The notes beneath the pieces are model-generated. The model saw only the letters and a list, made by a program, of their open reading frames with translations, did not search any database and was not told where the DNA came from. From the NCBI GenBank assembly GCA_903870275.1, contig CAIQCK010000102.1, positions 1 to 45,042 of the forward strand: a DNA stretch of 45,042 nucleotides. The letters run 5' to 3'. Shown here in pieces: positions 22,441 to 31,204 of this stretch. The DNA is from an uncultured bacterium. GTDB taxonomy: Bacteria; Verrucomicrobiota; Verrucomicrobiia; CAIQCK01. Position 1 is the first letter of the stretch. Each line of letters begins with the position of its first letter. The position numbers were made by a program, and so were the translations under genes.

Positions 22441-24162
22441 ATGCCCAAAAGCACCGACGAACTCGACCTGGTCGTGGAAGTGACCGAGGACGGCCAGAGG
22501 CGCAGGATTCGCCAGCGCCTGCATCCGGCCGAATACTCCATCGGCAGCGATCCGGCTTGCGCCATCTGCGTCAGCCACAGCGGCATCTCCCGCCAGCATG
22601 CGCGGCTCCTCTACGATCCGAACGACGCTCAAATCGAAGACCTTGGCAGCACCAACGGCACGTTCGTGGACGGCGTCCGCATCAAACGCCGTGTCCACAT
22701 CCACGTCGGCCAGCGCGTCATCATCGGCGCGTGTGTCATCTGGCTCGACCATCCGCAAGAAGGCCCCGGGCCCGCCGCGCCCGCGCCCCCAGCCGGGACG
22801 GAGCGCCCGGCCAAACCGCCCGCGCCCGCGCCGCGCCCGGAGGAACCGGCGCCAATTCCCGGCGATACGGCGCGCGCCCTGATGCGGAAGTTCAAAGCGC
22901 AGATCCACAGCGAACTGCTGAAACGGCTCGACCTGAAACGGCTGGTGGGCACCAACACGACCGCGACCAAATCGTTGCAGGACAAAGTCCGCGCCACCGT
23001 CGCCTCCATCGTCAACGAAATCAAGGAGCAGCTCCCGGCCTCGATTGCGCCGGCCCAACTCACGCGCGAGATCATCCAGGAAGCCATCGGCCTCGGCCCG
23101 CTCGACGACCTGCTGGAGGACGGCGAGATCACCGAAATCATGGTCAACGGCCCCGACCGGGTTTACGTGGAGCGGCGCGGCAAAATCCAACTGACCGAGC
23201 GCACGTTCGTGGACGACGCGCAGGTGCTGGCGATCATCGAGCGCATCGTCGCGCCCATCGGCAAGCGCATTGATGAAAGCTCGCCTTACGTGGACGCGCG
23301 CCTGCCCGATGGAAGCCGCGTCAACGCCATCATCGCCCCGCTGTCGCTCAAAGGCCCGACGATCACCATCCGCAAATTCGCCAAGACGCCGTTCACCGTG
23401 GCGGACCTGATCCGGTTCGGCACGCTGACCGACCAGATCGCCGAATTCATGCGCATCTGCGTGCTGCTGCGCAAGAACATCATCATTTCCGGCGGCACCG
23501 GCTCCGGCAAAACCACGTTCCTGAACGTGCTCTCCAATTTCCTGCCGAAGGACGAGCGCATCGTCACCATCGAGGACACGGCCGAGTTGCGGCTGAACCA
23601 GCCGCACGTGGTGAGCCTGGAGGCGCGCCCGGCGAACATCGAGGGCCGCGGCGCCGTCACCATCCGCGACCTCGTCCGCAACGCGCTGCGCATGAGGCCC
23701 GACCGCATTGTCGTCGGCGAGTGCCGCGGCGGCGAATCGCTCGACATGTTGCAGGCAATGAACACCGGCCACGACGGCTCGCTGACCACCGTCCACTCCA
23801 ACTCCCCGCGCGACACCATCAGCCGCATGGAGACGATGGTGCTGATGGCCGGCATGGAGCTGCCCAGCCGCGCCATCCGCGAGCAGATCGCCTCGGCGGT
23901 GGACATCATCTGTCACACCGACCGGCTCAGCGACGGCACGCGCCGCGTCACGAAAATCTCCGAGGTCACCGGCATGGAGAAGGACGTGATCGTGATGCAG
24001 GACATGTTCATCTTCAAACAGACGGGACTGGACCCGAAGGGCCGGGTGCTGGGTTACTTCACCGCCACCGGTTCGGTGCCGACATTCATTGACGAAGTGC
24101 GGATTCGCGGCCTGCAACTGGACCGCGAAGTCTTCACGCAACAGGTCGAGTCGACGCCATGA
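22441..24162 (+). CDS. cpaF: FHA-domain CpaF/TadA secretion ATPase
   Basis: The 573-residue product joins an N-terminal FHA domain (about residues 28-101: EYSIGSDPACAICVSHSGIS, RQHARLLYD, STNGTFVDG) to a Pro/Ala-rich linker (105-140). A complete CpaF/TadA ATPase follows. Key ATPase motifs are Walker A GGTGSGKTTF (351-360), the Asp box IEDTAELRL, the Walker B-like RIVVGECRGGE (422-432) and the His box TTVHSNSPRD. TadA is a hexameric cytoplasmic motor that powers pilin assembly and retraction. The FHA domain binds phosphothreonine, so activity may be controlled by a Ser/Thr kinase. CpaF proteins usually lack FHA, so this fusion is notable. The stop overlaps tadB by 4 bp. A 932-codon opposite frame is a GC-rich shadow. 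Confidence 0.95.
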   Translation: MPKSTDELDLVVEVTEDGQRRRIRQRLHPAEYSIGSDPACAICVSHSGISRQHARLLYDPNDAQIEDLGSTNGTFVDGVRIKRRVHIHVGQRVIIGACVIWLDHPQEGPGPAAPAPPAGTERPAKPPAPAPRPEEPAPIPGDTARALMRKFKAQIHSELLKRLDLKRLVGTNTTATKSLQDKVRATVASIVNEIKEQLPASIAPAQLTREIIQEAIGLGPLDDLLEDGEITEIMVNGPDRVYVERRGKIQLTERTFVDDAQVLAIIERIVAPIGKRIDESSPYVDARLPDGSRVNAIIAPLSLKGPTITIRKFAKTPFTVADLIRFGTLTDQIAEFMRICVLLRKNIIISGGTGSGKTTFLNVLSNFLPKDERIVTIEDTAELRLNQPHVVSLEARPANIEGRGAVTIRDLVRNALRMRPDRIVVGECRGGESLDMLQAMNTGHDGSLTTVHSNSPRDTISRMETMVLMAGMELPSRAIREQIASAVDIICHTDRLSDGTRRVTKISEVTGMEKDVIVMQDMFIFKQTGLDPKGRVLGYFTATGSVPTFIDEVRIRGLQLDREVFTQQVESTP

Positions 24163-25055
24163 GTTTCTACGACCTCAGCACGAGCTACCTGGTGCCGCTG
24201 CTCTATTTCCTGTCGGCCGCCGGCATCGCCTGGGCGCTGGGCCAGTGGATGGTCGAGATGTCCCGGACCTATCGCGAGGTTTACGTTGAGGAAACCGGCC
24301 GGCATCTCGACGACATGTTCCTCTCGCTCAGTCCGGAGCAGGTGGTGACGCTGGCGCAGATCACCGGCGTGTCGTTCGCGCTGGTCATGTTCGCGCTGGT
24401 GGGCAGCTTCGAGGACACGCTGCACTTGGCCGGCTCGGCGGCGTTTTCGATGATCTTCGGCTTCGTGGGCTTCATGATTCCGCGCTGGGTGATCCGGCGG
24501 ATGCGGCAAAAACGGCTGGAGCTGTTCAACGAGCAACTGGTGGAAGCGATGCAAACGATGAGCAATTCGCTGCGTGCCGGCTTCAGCGTGTTGCAGGCGT
24601 TCGACATGGTGGTGAAAGAGAACCGCCGGCCGATCAGCGAGGAATTGGGACTGTTTTTGCACCAGCATCGGCTCGGGGTGAAATTCGAGGAGGCGATGGA
24701 GAGCCTCAGCAAGCGCGTCGGCAGCCAGGACCTCGACCTGATGATCACCGCCATCGAAATCTCGCGCCAGACCGGCGGCAACCTGACGGAAGTGTTCGAT
24801 CAACTCGCCGGCGTCATCCGCGAACGGATGCGGGTGGAGGGCAAAATCCGCTCGCTGACGGCGCAGGGCCGGCTGCAAGCCTCCATCGTCGGATTGATGC
24901 CGCTGTTGCTGGCCGGGGCGATGTATGTCATCAGCCCGGCGATGATGACCGGTTTCGTTTTTTCCACGGTCGGCATCATGATCATCGTGGTCGCGCTCGG
25001 ATTCGAGATCGTCGGCTACCTGATCATCCGCAAGATCGTGAACATTGATATTTGA
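24159..25055 (+). CDS. tadB: Flp pilus assembly protein TadB
   Basis: The 298-residue inner-membrane protein has an N-terminal hydrophobic helix (PLLYFLSAAGIAWALGQWMV). Two more helices follow near residues 65-110 (a GVSFALVMFALVGSFE stretch and a FSMIFGFVGFMIP stretch). A T2SSF/GspF domain comes next (NEQLVEAMQTMSNSLRAGFS, then VLQAFDMV; ISRQTGGNLTEVFDQLAGVI, then RERMR), and two C-terminal helices end the protein. TadB and TadC form the inner-membrane platform on which the CpaF ATPase acts. Its start overlaps cpaF by 4 bp, so the two are probably translated in coupled fashion. Unusually, tadC is not next: a gene on the opposite strand intervenes. Confidence 0.93.
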   Translation: MSFYDLSTSYLVPLLYFLSAAGIAWALGQWMVEMSRTYREVYVEETGRHLDDMFLSLSPEQVVTLAQITGVSFALVMFALVGSFEDTLHLAGSAAFSMIFGFVGFMIPRWVIRRMRQKRLELFNEQLVEAMQTMSNSLRAGFSVLQAFDMVVKENRRPISEELGLFLHQHRLGVKFEEAMESLSKRVGSQDLDLMITAIEISRQTGGNLTEVFDQLAGVIRERMRVEGKIRSLTAQGRLQASIVGLMPLLLAGAMYVISPAMMTGFVFSTVGIMIIVVALGFEIVGYLIIRKIVNIDI

Positions 25056-25078
25056 AAAAGAAAGGCTGCCGTGGACGA

Positions 25079-26197
25079 CTACGGCACGTTGACGAGCGCG
25101 TCCTGGCCAAACTTGTAGTTGTAGAGGAAGTTCTCGAAGTCGCCGCGCGCCAACGCATCGAAAGCGTTGCGATAGCTCATCACCACGGTCCGCAGAGCCG
25201 GGAGGCGCGCAACGCCGGACAGAGACGCGCAACGCTGGGAAATGAGCAGCAGCATTGGCCGGTTGCTGGTGACAATGGAGACGAGTTGCTGGTTGCGTTG
25301 CGATCCTTTTTTGCTGCGGTTTCTGGAAGCGAGTTGATCGCTTTGAACCACCGTGTCGAGTTGAGAAAGGACCGAAGCGTAGTTCTTGATGGCGCTGTTG
25401 GCATCGGACCGGAAGACGAATTTACCGCGGACAAACAGGGCGATCTGAGCGTCGGTCTTGATGTCGTCAATCTGGGATTGTTGGAGATAAAACTGGTAGA
25501 GGTCGGGTTTGGTCTGGCTCAGATTAACGAGGTCAATCTGGCCCCACTCGTAATAAGTGCTGCCGAATTGGGTTCGGATGCTGAGCCCCCGTGTGTCGGT
25601 AGGCGACGTTTGAACGGTGCCTTCCGTCTCGGTGCCGTCGCGGAGCTTGATTTTGACAACGCTCGGGTTGGCAATATTGTTGGCATTAATTTGATGCAGG
25701 CAAAATTGGTAGAGATCAGGATTGGTTTTGCTTAAATAGTTAAAAGAGGAAATATCAACTTGGTTCCAGTTGATTCGCATCGGTCCGAATTTTGTTTTGA
25801 GCGTGAAGAAACTGCCTTGTGTTGTTTCGATGGCAAGTTCGCCCTCATGCTCGGTGCCGTCTTTGAGTTTGATTCTGACTGTTTTGGAATCGGCACGGAC
25901 CTGGGCGCCGCTGCTTTTCGAAAAGAAGAAATTGTAGAGACCGGGACTGGTTTGGAGCAGATGGTTGGTGTCAATATTGTCCAAAGTGAAATGGATGGAG
26001 CCAGAGGTGCCGTTGATATCACTCATGGTGAAACCGGTGGCATCGTTGGGATTGACTGTGACTTTACCGGTCAGGTCATGGCCGTCCTTGAGCCTGATCG
26101 TGAAAATCGAGTTGCCTGCAGGATTGGCAGGGACACTTTGACCGGCAGCGAGCAGAGTCGCCGCGAAAAACCAAAACAGAAACAGACAATTTTTCAT
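25079..26197 (-). CDS. Exported protein with three Sm-like KDGTExxG repeats, inserted between tadB and tadC
   Basis: The 372-residue product has a signal peptide (MKNCLFLFWFFAATLLAAGQ). Three repeats of about 60 residues follow. Their signatures are IFTIRLKDGHDLTGKVTV, VRIKLKDGTEHEGELAIETT (with WNQVDISSFNYLSKTNPDLY) and VVKIKLRDGTETEGTVQTS (with WGQIDLVNLSQTKPDLYQFY). They look like small Sm/SH3-like beta-barrels. The last 130 residues are helical and basic. A similar KDGRTLRG unit ends the PEGA lipoprotein of the same locus, so a structural role with the pilus is possible. The gene is on the opposite strand to tadB and tadC and is visibly AT-richer than both, which suggests insertion. The frame runs up to 26551 but the signal peptide fixes the start at 26197. 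Confidence 0.75.
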   Translation of the reverse strand: MKNCLFLFWFFAATLLAAGQSVPANPAGNSIFTIRLKDGHDLTGKVTVNPNDATGFTMSDINGTSGSIHFTLDNIDTNHLLQTSPGLYNFFFSKSSGAQVRADSKTVRIKLKDGTEHEGELAIETTQGSFFTLKTKFGPMRINWNQVDISSFNYLSKTNPDLYQFCLHQINANNIANPSVVKIKLRDGTETEGTVQTSPTDTRGLSIRTQFGSTYYEWGQIDLVNLSQTKPDLYQFYLQQSQIDDIKTDAQIALFVRGKFVFRSDANSAIKNYASVLSQLDTVVQSDQLASRNRSKKGSQRNQQLVSIVTSNRPMLLLISQRCASLSGVARLPALRTVVMSYRNAFDALARGDFENFLYNYKFGQDALVNVP

Positions 26198-26294
26198 AAG
26201 CGCTCCGGTATGTTTAACACCGGCATTTCTAGCCGGATTCGCCGGCAAACGCAATAACACAGAGAACCGGATTTGAACGCAGGATGACGAACTC

Positions 26295-27236
26295 ATGAAC
26301 CCCGAACAAGCCCTGTCGCAGGCCACCCCGATCACGCCGCAGGAGATCGTCGCGCCGTTGATGTGGATGGTGTTTGCGTTCGCCGCGGCATGGTATGTCG
26401 GGCTGACGGCGAGCGAGGTGAAATACGCGCGGCTGGCCGACGGCCGGCAGCAAATGCGGTCGTTGCCGCTGCTGTTCCGGCTGATGTTGCCCTTCGTGTC
26501 CAACGTCGCGCCGTTGTTCCGGCACAAGAAACTGGACAAATACCGCGCCAAGCTCGACGGGCGACTGATCTCCGCCGGTTACGAGGGCGTGCTGAACGCC
26601 GAGGAGTTCCTGTCCATCCGGCTGTTGCTGGTCATCGTGGCCATTCCGGTCGGCTTCGGTTTCAAGCCGGCGCTGGAGGGGTTGCCCGGTGTCGGCCGTT
26701 ACTGGCATATAGGGACGATCCTGATGATCGGCTACAGCCTGATTTACGCGACGAGCTGGCTGAAGCGGGTGCGCAACGTGCGGCACCGCAGCATGCAGAA
26801 GGCGCTGCCTTACGTGCTCGACCTGATGACGCTCTCGGTCGAAGCCGGCCTCGATTTCATGACCGCGATCCGCAAGATCATCGAGCGGCGCGTGATGGAC
26901 CCGCTCGGCGAGGAACTGTTGCGCGTTTTCCACGAAATCCAGGTGGGCAAGACCCGCCGGCAGGCGTTGCGCGACATGGGCTTGCGGGTGGACCAGCCCG
27001 ATCTCAGCTCGGTCGTCTCCGCGCTCGTTCAGGCCGACGAACTCGGCGTCAGCCTCGGCACGATCCTGCGGATCATGGCCGACCAGATGCGCGTGAAACG
27101 GTTCCAGCGCGCCGAGAAGCTCGCCTACGAAGCGCCGGTGAAAATGCTCGGCCCGCTGTTGCTGCTGATTTTCCCCGCGGTCATGCTGTTCCTGCTCGGC
27201 CCGATCGTCGCGCAGGCGTTCCGGAACGTGTTTTGA
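26295..27236 (+). CDS. tadC: Flp pilus assembly protein TadC
   Basis: The 313-residue inner-membrane protein has hydrophobic segments near residues 22-40, 108-127 and 140-155 (GTILMIGYSLIYATSW) and at the C-terminus (LLLLIFPAVMLFLLGPIVAQ). The T2SSF domain lies between (LPYVLDLMTLSVEAGLDF, HEIQVGKTRRQALRDMGLRV, ALVQADELGVSLGTILRI). With TadB it builds the platform for pilus polymerisation. It starts 97 bp after the opposite-strand gene, so expression probably depends on read-through or a promoter in that gap. A downstream DUF192 gene follows after 20 bp. Confidence 0.93.
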   Translation: MNPEQALSQATPITPQEIVAPLMWMVFAFAAAWYVGLTASEVKYARLADGRQQMRSLPLLFRLMLPFVSNVAPLFRHKKLDKYRAKLDGRLISAGYEGVLNAEEFLSIRLLLVIVAIPVGFGFKPALEGLPGVGRYWHIGTILMIGYSLIYATSWLKRVRNVRHRSMQKALPYVLDLMTLSVEAGLDFMTAIRKIIERRVMDPLGEELLRVFHEIQVGKTRRQALRDMGLRVDQPDLSSVVSALVQADELGVSLGTILRIMADQMRVKRFQRAEKLAYEAPVKMLGPLLLLIFPAVMLFLLGPIVAQAFRNVF

Positions 27237-27256
27237 GCCGCCGGTTCCCGACGCCC

Positions 27257-27604
27257 ATGATCCTGCGCAACACCACCCGCGGCACGACCCTGGCCGAGCG
27301 CGCCCGGCCGGCGGAAACCTTCTGGAGTCGCGGGTGCGGGCTGATGTTCCAGCGCTTTGAGGGCTCTGACGGCATGATGCTGCGGCCGGCCAACGCCATC
27401 CACATGTGCTTCATGCGGATGCCGATTGACGTGATATTCTTTGACAAGCGGCTGGTGATCGTGAAAATGGTGTGTGATCTTGCTCCGTGGCGGTTGTTCT
27501 GCGGCGCGCGCGGCGCGGCCGGCGTGTTGGAACTGCCGGTCGGCGCCATCGCGCGCAGCCGGTCGGAGCCAGGCGACCAGCTTGAGTTTGTCGGGACACC
27601 GTGA
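27257..27604 (+). CDS. DUF192 family protein
   Basis: The 115-residue product matches the DUF192 pattern: TRGTTLAERARPAETFWSRG, then CGLMFQRFEG, then LRPANAIHMCFMRMPIDVIF and LAPWRLFCGARGAAGVLELP. These small beta-rich proteins often carry a signal peptide but this one does not, suggesting a cytoplasmic location. Their function is not known, although they are often found near Tad pilus genes. The gene lies 20 bp after tadC and 16 bp before the second FHA gene, so it is almost certainly in the operon. An upstream start in the same frame would overlap tadC and has no support. Confidence 0.82.
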   Translation: MILRNTTRGTTLAERARPAETFWSRGCGLMFQRFEGSDGMMLRPANAIHMCFMRMPIDVIFFDKRLVIVKMVCDLAPWRLFCGARGAAGVLELPVGAIARSRSEPGDQLEFVGTP

Positions 27605-27620
27605 GAGAACCTAGAAGCGG

Positions 27621-29084
27621 ATGAAACTTCGCATCCAACAAGGCAGACGTCGCGGTCGGGAATACTCGATCGGCCGCCGTCCGGTCACCATCGGCCGCGC
27701 GCCGCAGTGCGACATCGTCATTCCCGACGACCAGCTTGTTTCCTCCGAGCACACCGACATCCACGTGGATGAGAACGGTCAACTGATCCTCCGCGACCTC
27801 GAATCCGTCAACGGCACGGAGGTCAACGGCGAATCGGTGCAGGAAACCGTCCTCAAACCGGGGGATGAGATCGCCATTGGCAGCACCATCTTCGAAATCA
27901 TCGAGGAAGCGGCGGCCCCGGCTGCGCCGCCACCCCCCCGCGCCCCGTCCACCGAGAAGTTTCCCGTCGTGACGAAGCCCGCGGTGGAAGAAATCGAGGA
28001 AGCGGCGACTCCGGCCGCGCCGCCCGGTCGCGGCTTCGCCACCGACATGGTTCCGACTCCGGTGATGACGAAACTCGCCGAGGAAAGAGCCAGGGAAGCG
28101 CCGGCCGAACTGACTTTCGGCGGCAAACCCGCCCGCGCTGCCAAGAAATCCACGACGACTCCCATGGCCCGGCGGTTGATGTCGGTGGGGTTGACCGCGG
28201 CCATCGTCATCGTCGTCATTGGCGGAACGATTTTCGTTTTGTCTCAAACCGGCTTGCTTGCCTTGTCCAGCCGCATGGCGCCAGGCATCAACCTGGGCGG
28301 CGACTTCCGCCGGGTGGATGTGTTTTATGAAAAGGTCGAGGCGAGCACCCAGAACATTTTCCGGTTTGCGCTGCGGATCAGTGGCGACAAGGTGACGTTC
28401 AACATGGACGATCTCAAACAACACCGCCACATTCAGCGCGAGAAAAAAGTCGGCGAGAACATCGTGGCCGAGTTGATCCGACAAATAGAGCATGGCGGTT
28501 TCGATAAACTGGAAAAGGAAAAATATGGCGGCTTCCCCTCCGGCAATGAAGCGCATACGTGGGTGATCGAGCTGACCCGCGGCACGCGCGTCAAACGGGT
28601 CGAGATCGAGAACACCATGGCGCCCGATGCATTTGTCAACGCCCTGAAAGTGTTGGAGGATTTTACCCAGAACGAACTCGGCATGGCGGCGATCAACCGG
28701 TCGCGCGAGGATTTGATCAAGGAAGCGGACGAGGCTTGCCTGCGCGCCAAGCAACTCTTCGAACAACGCGATGTGGATTTCCCGAACCTGTTTAACGCCA
28801 TCAAAGCTTTCCAACTCGTCCAGATGGACCTGGAGGTCATCGAGCCGAAACCGGCCAACTACGCGGTGGCGGTTCAGGGCGAAGTGGCCGCCAACGACAT
28901 ACTCAAGGAGCGGATCAACAACTTGCGCTTCAACGCCGAACAGGCCATCAAGCTCGGCGACTGGCCCAGGGCGCAAACCTGCCTGTCGGAAATCCTGGCG
29001 CGCGTCCCCGACCGCGAGGATGAACGCTACAAGGAAGCCGACCGGAAATTGATTTCCGTGCAAGCGCACCTTCCCCACCGATGA
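27621..29084 (+). CDS. Membrane-anchored FHA-domain protein of the tad locus
   Basis: The 487-residue product begins with an FHA domain (residues 1-95: REYSIGRRPVTIGRAPQCDI, VSSEHTDIHVDENG, ESVNGTEVNG). A Pro/Ala/Glu-rich cytoplasmic linker follows, then one transmembrane helix (about 187-209: VGLTAAIVIVVIGGTIFVL) and a 275-residue soluble part likely outside the membrane. The C-terminal part contains helices and a TPR-like stretch (AEQAIKLGDWPRAQTCLSEI). FHA domains bind phosphothreonine, so this may link kinase signalling to the pilus, in company with the FHA-CpaF fusion. No kinase gene lies in the window. The stop overlaps the PEGA lipoprotein gene by 4 bp, showing a tight operon. Confidence 0.85.
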   Translation: MKLRIQQGRRRGREYSIGRRPVTIGRAPQCDIVIPDDQLVSSEHTDIHVDENGQLILRDLESVNGTEVNGESVQETVLKPGDEIAIGSTIFEIIEEAAAPAAPPPPRAPSTEKFPVVTKPAVEEIEEAATPAAPPGRGFATDMVPTPVMTKLAEERAREAPAELTFGGKPARAAKKSTTTPMARRLMSVGLTAAIVIVVIGGTIFVLSQTGLLALSSRMAPGINLGGDFRRVDVFYEKVEASTQNIFRFALRISGDKVTFNMDDLKQHRHIQREKKVGENIVAELIRQIEHGGFDKLEKEKYGGFPSGNEAHTWVIELTRGTRVKRVEIENTMAPDAFVNALKVLEDFTQNELGMAAINRSREDLIKEADEACLRAKQLFEQRDVDFPNLFNAIKAFQLVQMDLEVIEPKPANYAVAVQGEVAANDILKERINNLRFNAEQAIKLGDWPRAQTCLSEILARVPDREDERYKEADRKLISVQAHLPHR

Positions 29085-30430
29085 ACTCCCGGATTGCCAT
29101 CGCATCTTGCCGCCTCCACGCCGTGTTGCTGGCGGCGCTGCTGGTCGCGGCCGGTTGCTTCGAGCAGGCCGGCAACGTGCTGGATCTGCGCACGTCGCCG
29201 CCGGGCGCTCGCATCGAACTGGACGGCGTTTATCAAGGCGACTCGCCCGTCAAGCTCAACGTGATGCCCGGCCCGCATTTGGTCGTGGCGACCCGGGAAG
29301 GCTGTCTGGAAACCCGCGGCAGCGTTACCGTGCAGCCGACGGGCACGACACGGTTCGATCTGTCGCTGCGGCCGCTGTTCGGGCTGGTGCTTGCCGAATC
29401 GTTTCCCACCGACGCCGAGGTGCTCGTGGACGGCGTGTTCCGCGGCAAGACTCCGATACTGATGACCGATCTGCCCGGCGGCCAGCATCGCATCCTCATC
29501 AAGAAAGACGGCTACGAGTCCAAGGAAGCGCTCCTGAACGTCCAGACCGAAGCCGACCGCCAGCCCAAGCTGATCTCGCTGGAGCTGCGCTCGCTGCTCG
29601 TGGCCATCAAGGTCACCTCCACGCCCGACAAGGCCAAGGTGTTTCTCGACGGCTCTTACAAAGGAGATTCGCCGCAGAGCATCCAGAACATTCTTGCCGG
29701 TAAACACAAGGTGCGGATCGAGATGGACGGCTACGAGCCTTACGAACAGGAGGTGGAGGTTTCCGGCCACGACGAATACCACGTCAGCAAAAAGCTCGAT
29801 GAAAAATACGCCCGTATCAAAGTCGACACCGATCCGCCCGGCGGCGAAGTGTTCCTCAATGGCGAGGCACACGGCAAAGCACCCGTCGCCCTTGACAAGC
29901 TCCACGAAGGCGACTACACAATCAAAATCACCAAGCACGGCTTCGATCCCGTCGAGCGGAAGGTTTCGTTGAAAAAAGGCGAAGACCTCGATTTGAAGAT
30001 CCCCTTCGTCAAACTGTTTGGCATCCTCCAGGTCACCACGATTCCCGCCGGTGTGCAGGTGTTTGTGGACAATGAAGCGCGAGGCAGCACCCAGGCGCCG
30101 CCCAACCAGCCTTACTCCAGCCCGCTCATCATCCCCAACATCTCGCAAGGCCAGCGCATCGTGAAGTTCGTCAAGCCCGGCTGCTCCGACGTACAGATCG
30201 TCGCCACCATTCAAGATGGCCAGACCACCACGCTCAACAACATCCAACTCAAACGGCTTTTCATCCCCGATACCCAAATCGTCGTCAAAGACGGCCGCAC
30301 CTTGCGCGGGGTGATGAGCCGGGTCGAGAACGACGGCACGGTTCATTTTGAGACCGCGCCCGGCATCTTCGTGGACGTCGCCCCCGACGACATCGTCTCC
30401 AAGAAACCGATCGCCCCGCCCGGAAAATAG
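29081..30430 (+). CDS. Lipoprotein with five PEGA repeats
   Basis: The 449-residue product has a lipoprotein signal (lipobox AAGC, Cys26) and five PEGA domains of about 65 residues. Typical cores are PPGARIELDGVYQGDSPVKL, TDAEVLVDGVFRGKTPILM, DKAKVFLDGSYKGDSPQSI, PPGGEVFLNGEAHGKAPVAL and AGVQVFVDNEARGST. PEGA domains are beta-sandwich modules found in surface-associated proteins. The C-terminal 55 residues form an extra KDGRTLRGVMSRVENDGT unit like the repeats in the gene at 25079. It is coupled to the FHA gene by a 4-bp overlap. It may be an outer-membrane partner of the pilus channel in the absence of a visible secretin. A weak hairpin (AGCCGG with CCGGCT, 30432-30447) follows. Confidence 0.88.
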   Translation: MNSRIAIASCRLHAVLLAALLVAAGCFEQAGNVLDLRTSPPGARIELDGVYQGDSPVKLNVMPGPHLVVATREGCLETRGSVTVQPTGTTRFDLSLRPLFGLVLAESFPTDAEVLVDGVFRGKTPILMTDLPGGQHRILIKKDGYESKEALLNVQTEADRQPKLISLELRSLLVAIKVTSTPDKAKVFLDGSYKGDSPQSIQNILAGKHKVRIEMDGYEPYEQEVEVSGHDEYHVSKKLDEKYARIKVDTDPPGGEVFLNGEAHGKAPVALDKLHEGDYTIKITKHGFDPVERKVSLKKGEDLDLKIPFVKLFGILQVTTIPAGVQVFVDNEARGSTQAPPNQPYSSPLIIPNISQGQRIVKFVKPGCSDVQIVATIQDGQTTTLNNIQLKRLFIPDTQIVVKDGRTLRGVMSRVENDGTVHFETAPGIFVDVAPDDIVSKKPIAPPGK

Positions 30431-30624
30431 CAGCCGGTTCACCGGCTCCGACGCCGTTTCCCCAAATCCCGGCCTTGCGTCCGGCGCAATGGATGCAAAA
30501 AGAAAGCCAAGCATCGAGTAGCCGCCGGGCCGCCGTTTCTCTAATGTGAGCGTCAGATGCCGGAGATCCAGGGTCGCGCTGAGTGGGTGCGGACCCGGGG
30601 ATCGCCGGCTGGTTGCGGGCATAC

Positions 30625-31188
30625 ATGGACCCCAAAGATCATTTTGTGAAACGCAAGCCGGAGGGGCCGGCGCGCACGATCAAGAAGCAATTGATCGACT
30701 TGCTGCGCTGCGACGAAGAACAGCTTTGCGCCGGCTGGATCCGGCGGTTGAGCGAAGACACGGTGCTGGCCAGCCTCAACATTGCCGAAGCTCCCCGCGA
30801 GCCGTTGAATCTGCTGCTGCGCGACGTCGTCCGCATCATCGAAGGCAAACTTCCCGCCCTGCCGCCCGCCTCGCAATCCGTTTGCCGGCTCGGTCCAATG
30901 AGCGAATGGAAACTGACACTCTGCCAGGGTATCGAGGTCTTCCTCGTGGGCGAAAGCGTCGTGCGCCGCTGGGTGCACGCGCGCCTGGACGCCGCGCCGG
31001 ATGAATGGTTCGACGCCTACGAGCAGCTCAACCGCGCCTTCCATCAACTCATCCGCTACTACGTCCTCCGTTACTGCGACAGTTGCGTCCCGAACGTCCA
31101 TGTCGAGGCGCCACAGCCGGCGCGAGCGGCTGCCGGTCCTTCCGCCCCCCGCGAAGCATCCCGCACGAACGCCCCGCCCCCGGCGTAG
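30625..31188 (+). CDS. Hypothetical helical protein, RsbRD-N-like
   Basis: The product has 187 residues from the ATG at 30625; a GTG at 30583 would add 14. It is rich in amphipathic helices, with no signal peptide and no membrane segment. The pattern KQLIDLLRCDEEQLCAGWIR, then LVGESVVRRWVHARLDA and FHQLIRYYVLRYCDSC, loosely resembles the N-terminal sensor domain of RsbR/RsbRD-type stress-response proteins. That is a weak match and I do not assign a function. The C-terminal 25 residues are Pro/Ala-rich. The gene follows the tad run by about 190 bp but may be a separate unit. Confidence 0.6.
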   Translation: MDPKDHFVKRKPEGPARTIKKQLIDLLRCDEEQLCAGWIRRLSEDTVLASLNIAEAPREPLNLLLRDVVRIIEGKLPALPPASQSVCRLGPMSEWKLTLCQGIEVFLVGESVVRRWVHARLDAAPDEWFDAYEQLNRAFHQLIRYYVLRYCDSCVPNVHVEAPQPARAAAGPSAPREASRTNAPPPA

Positions 31189-31204
31189 GCGTTGGTTTGA
31201 AAAC

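Noticed and set aside
21343..24141. 932-codon open frame on the minus strand over cpaB/cpaF
   Set aside because: It is antisense to well-supported tad genes. Its composition (Arg, Ala, Gly, His, Asp-rich) is that of a GC-rich shadow frame and no domain is visible.
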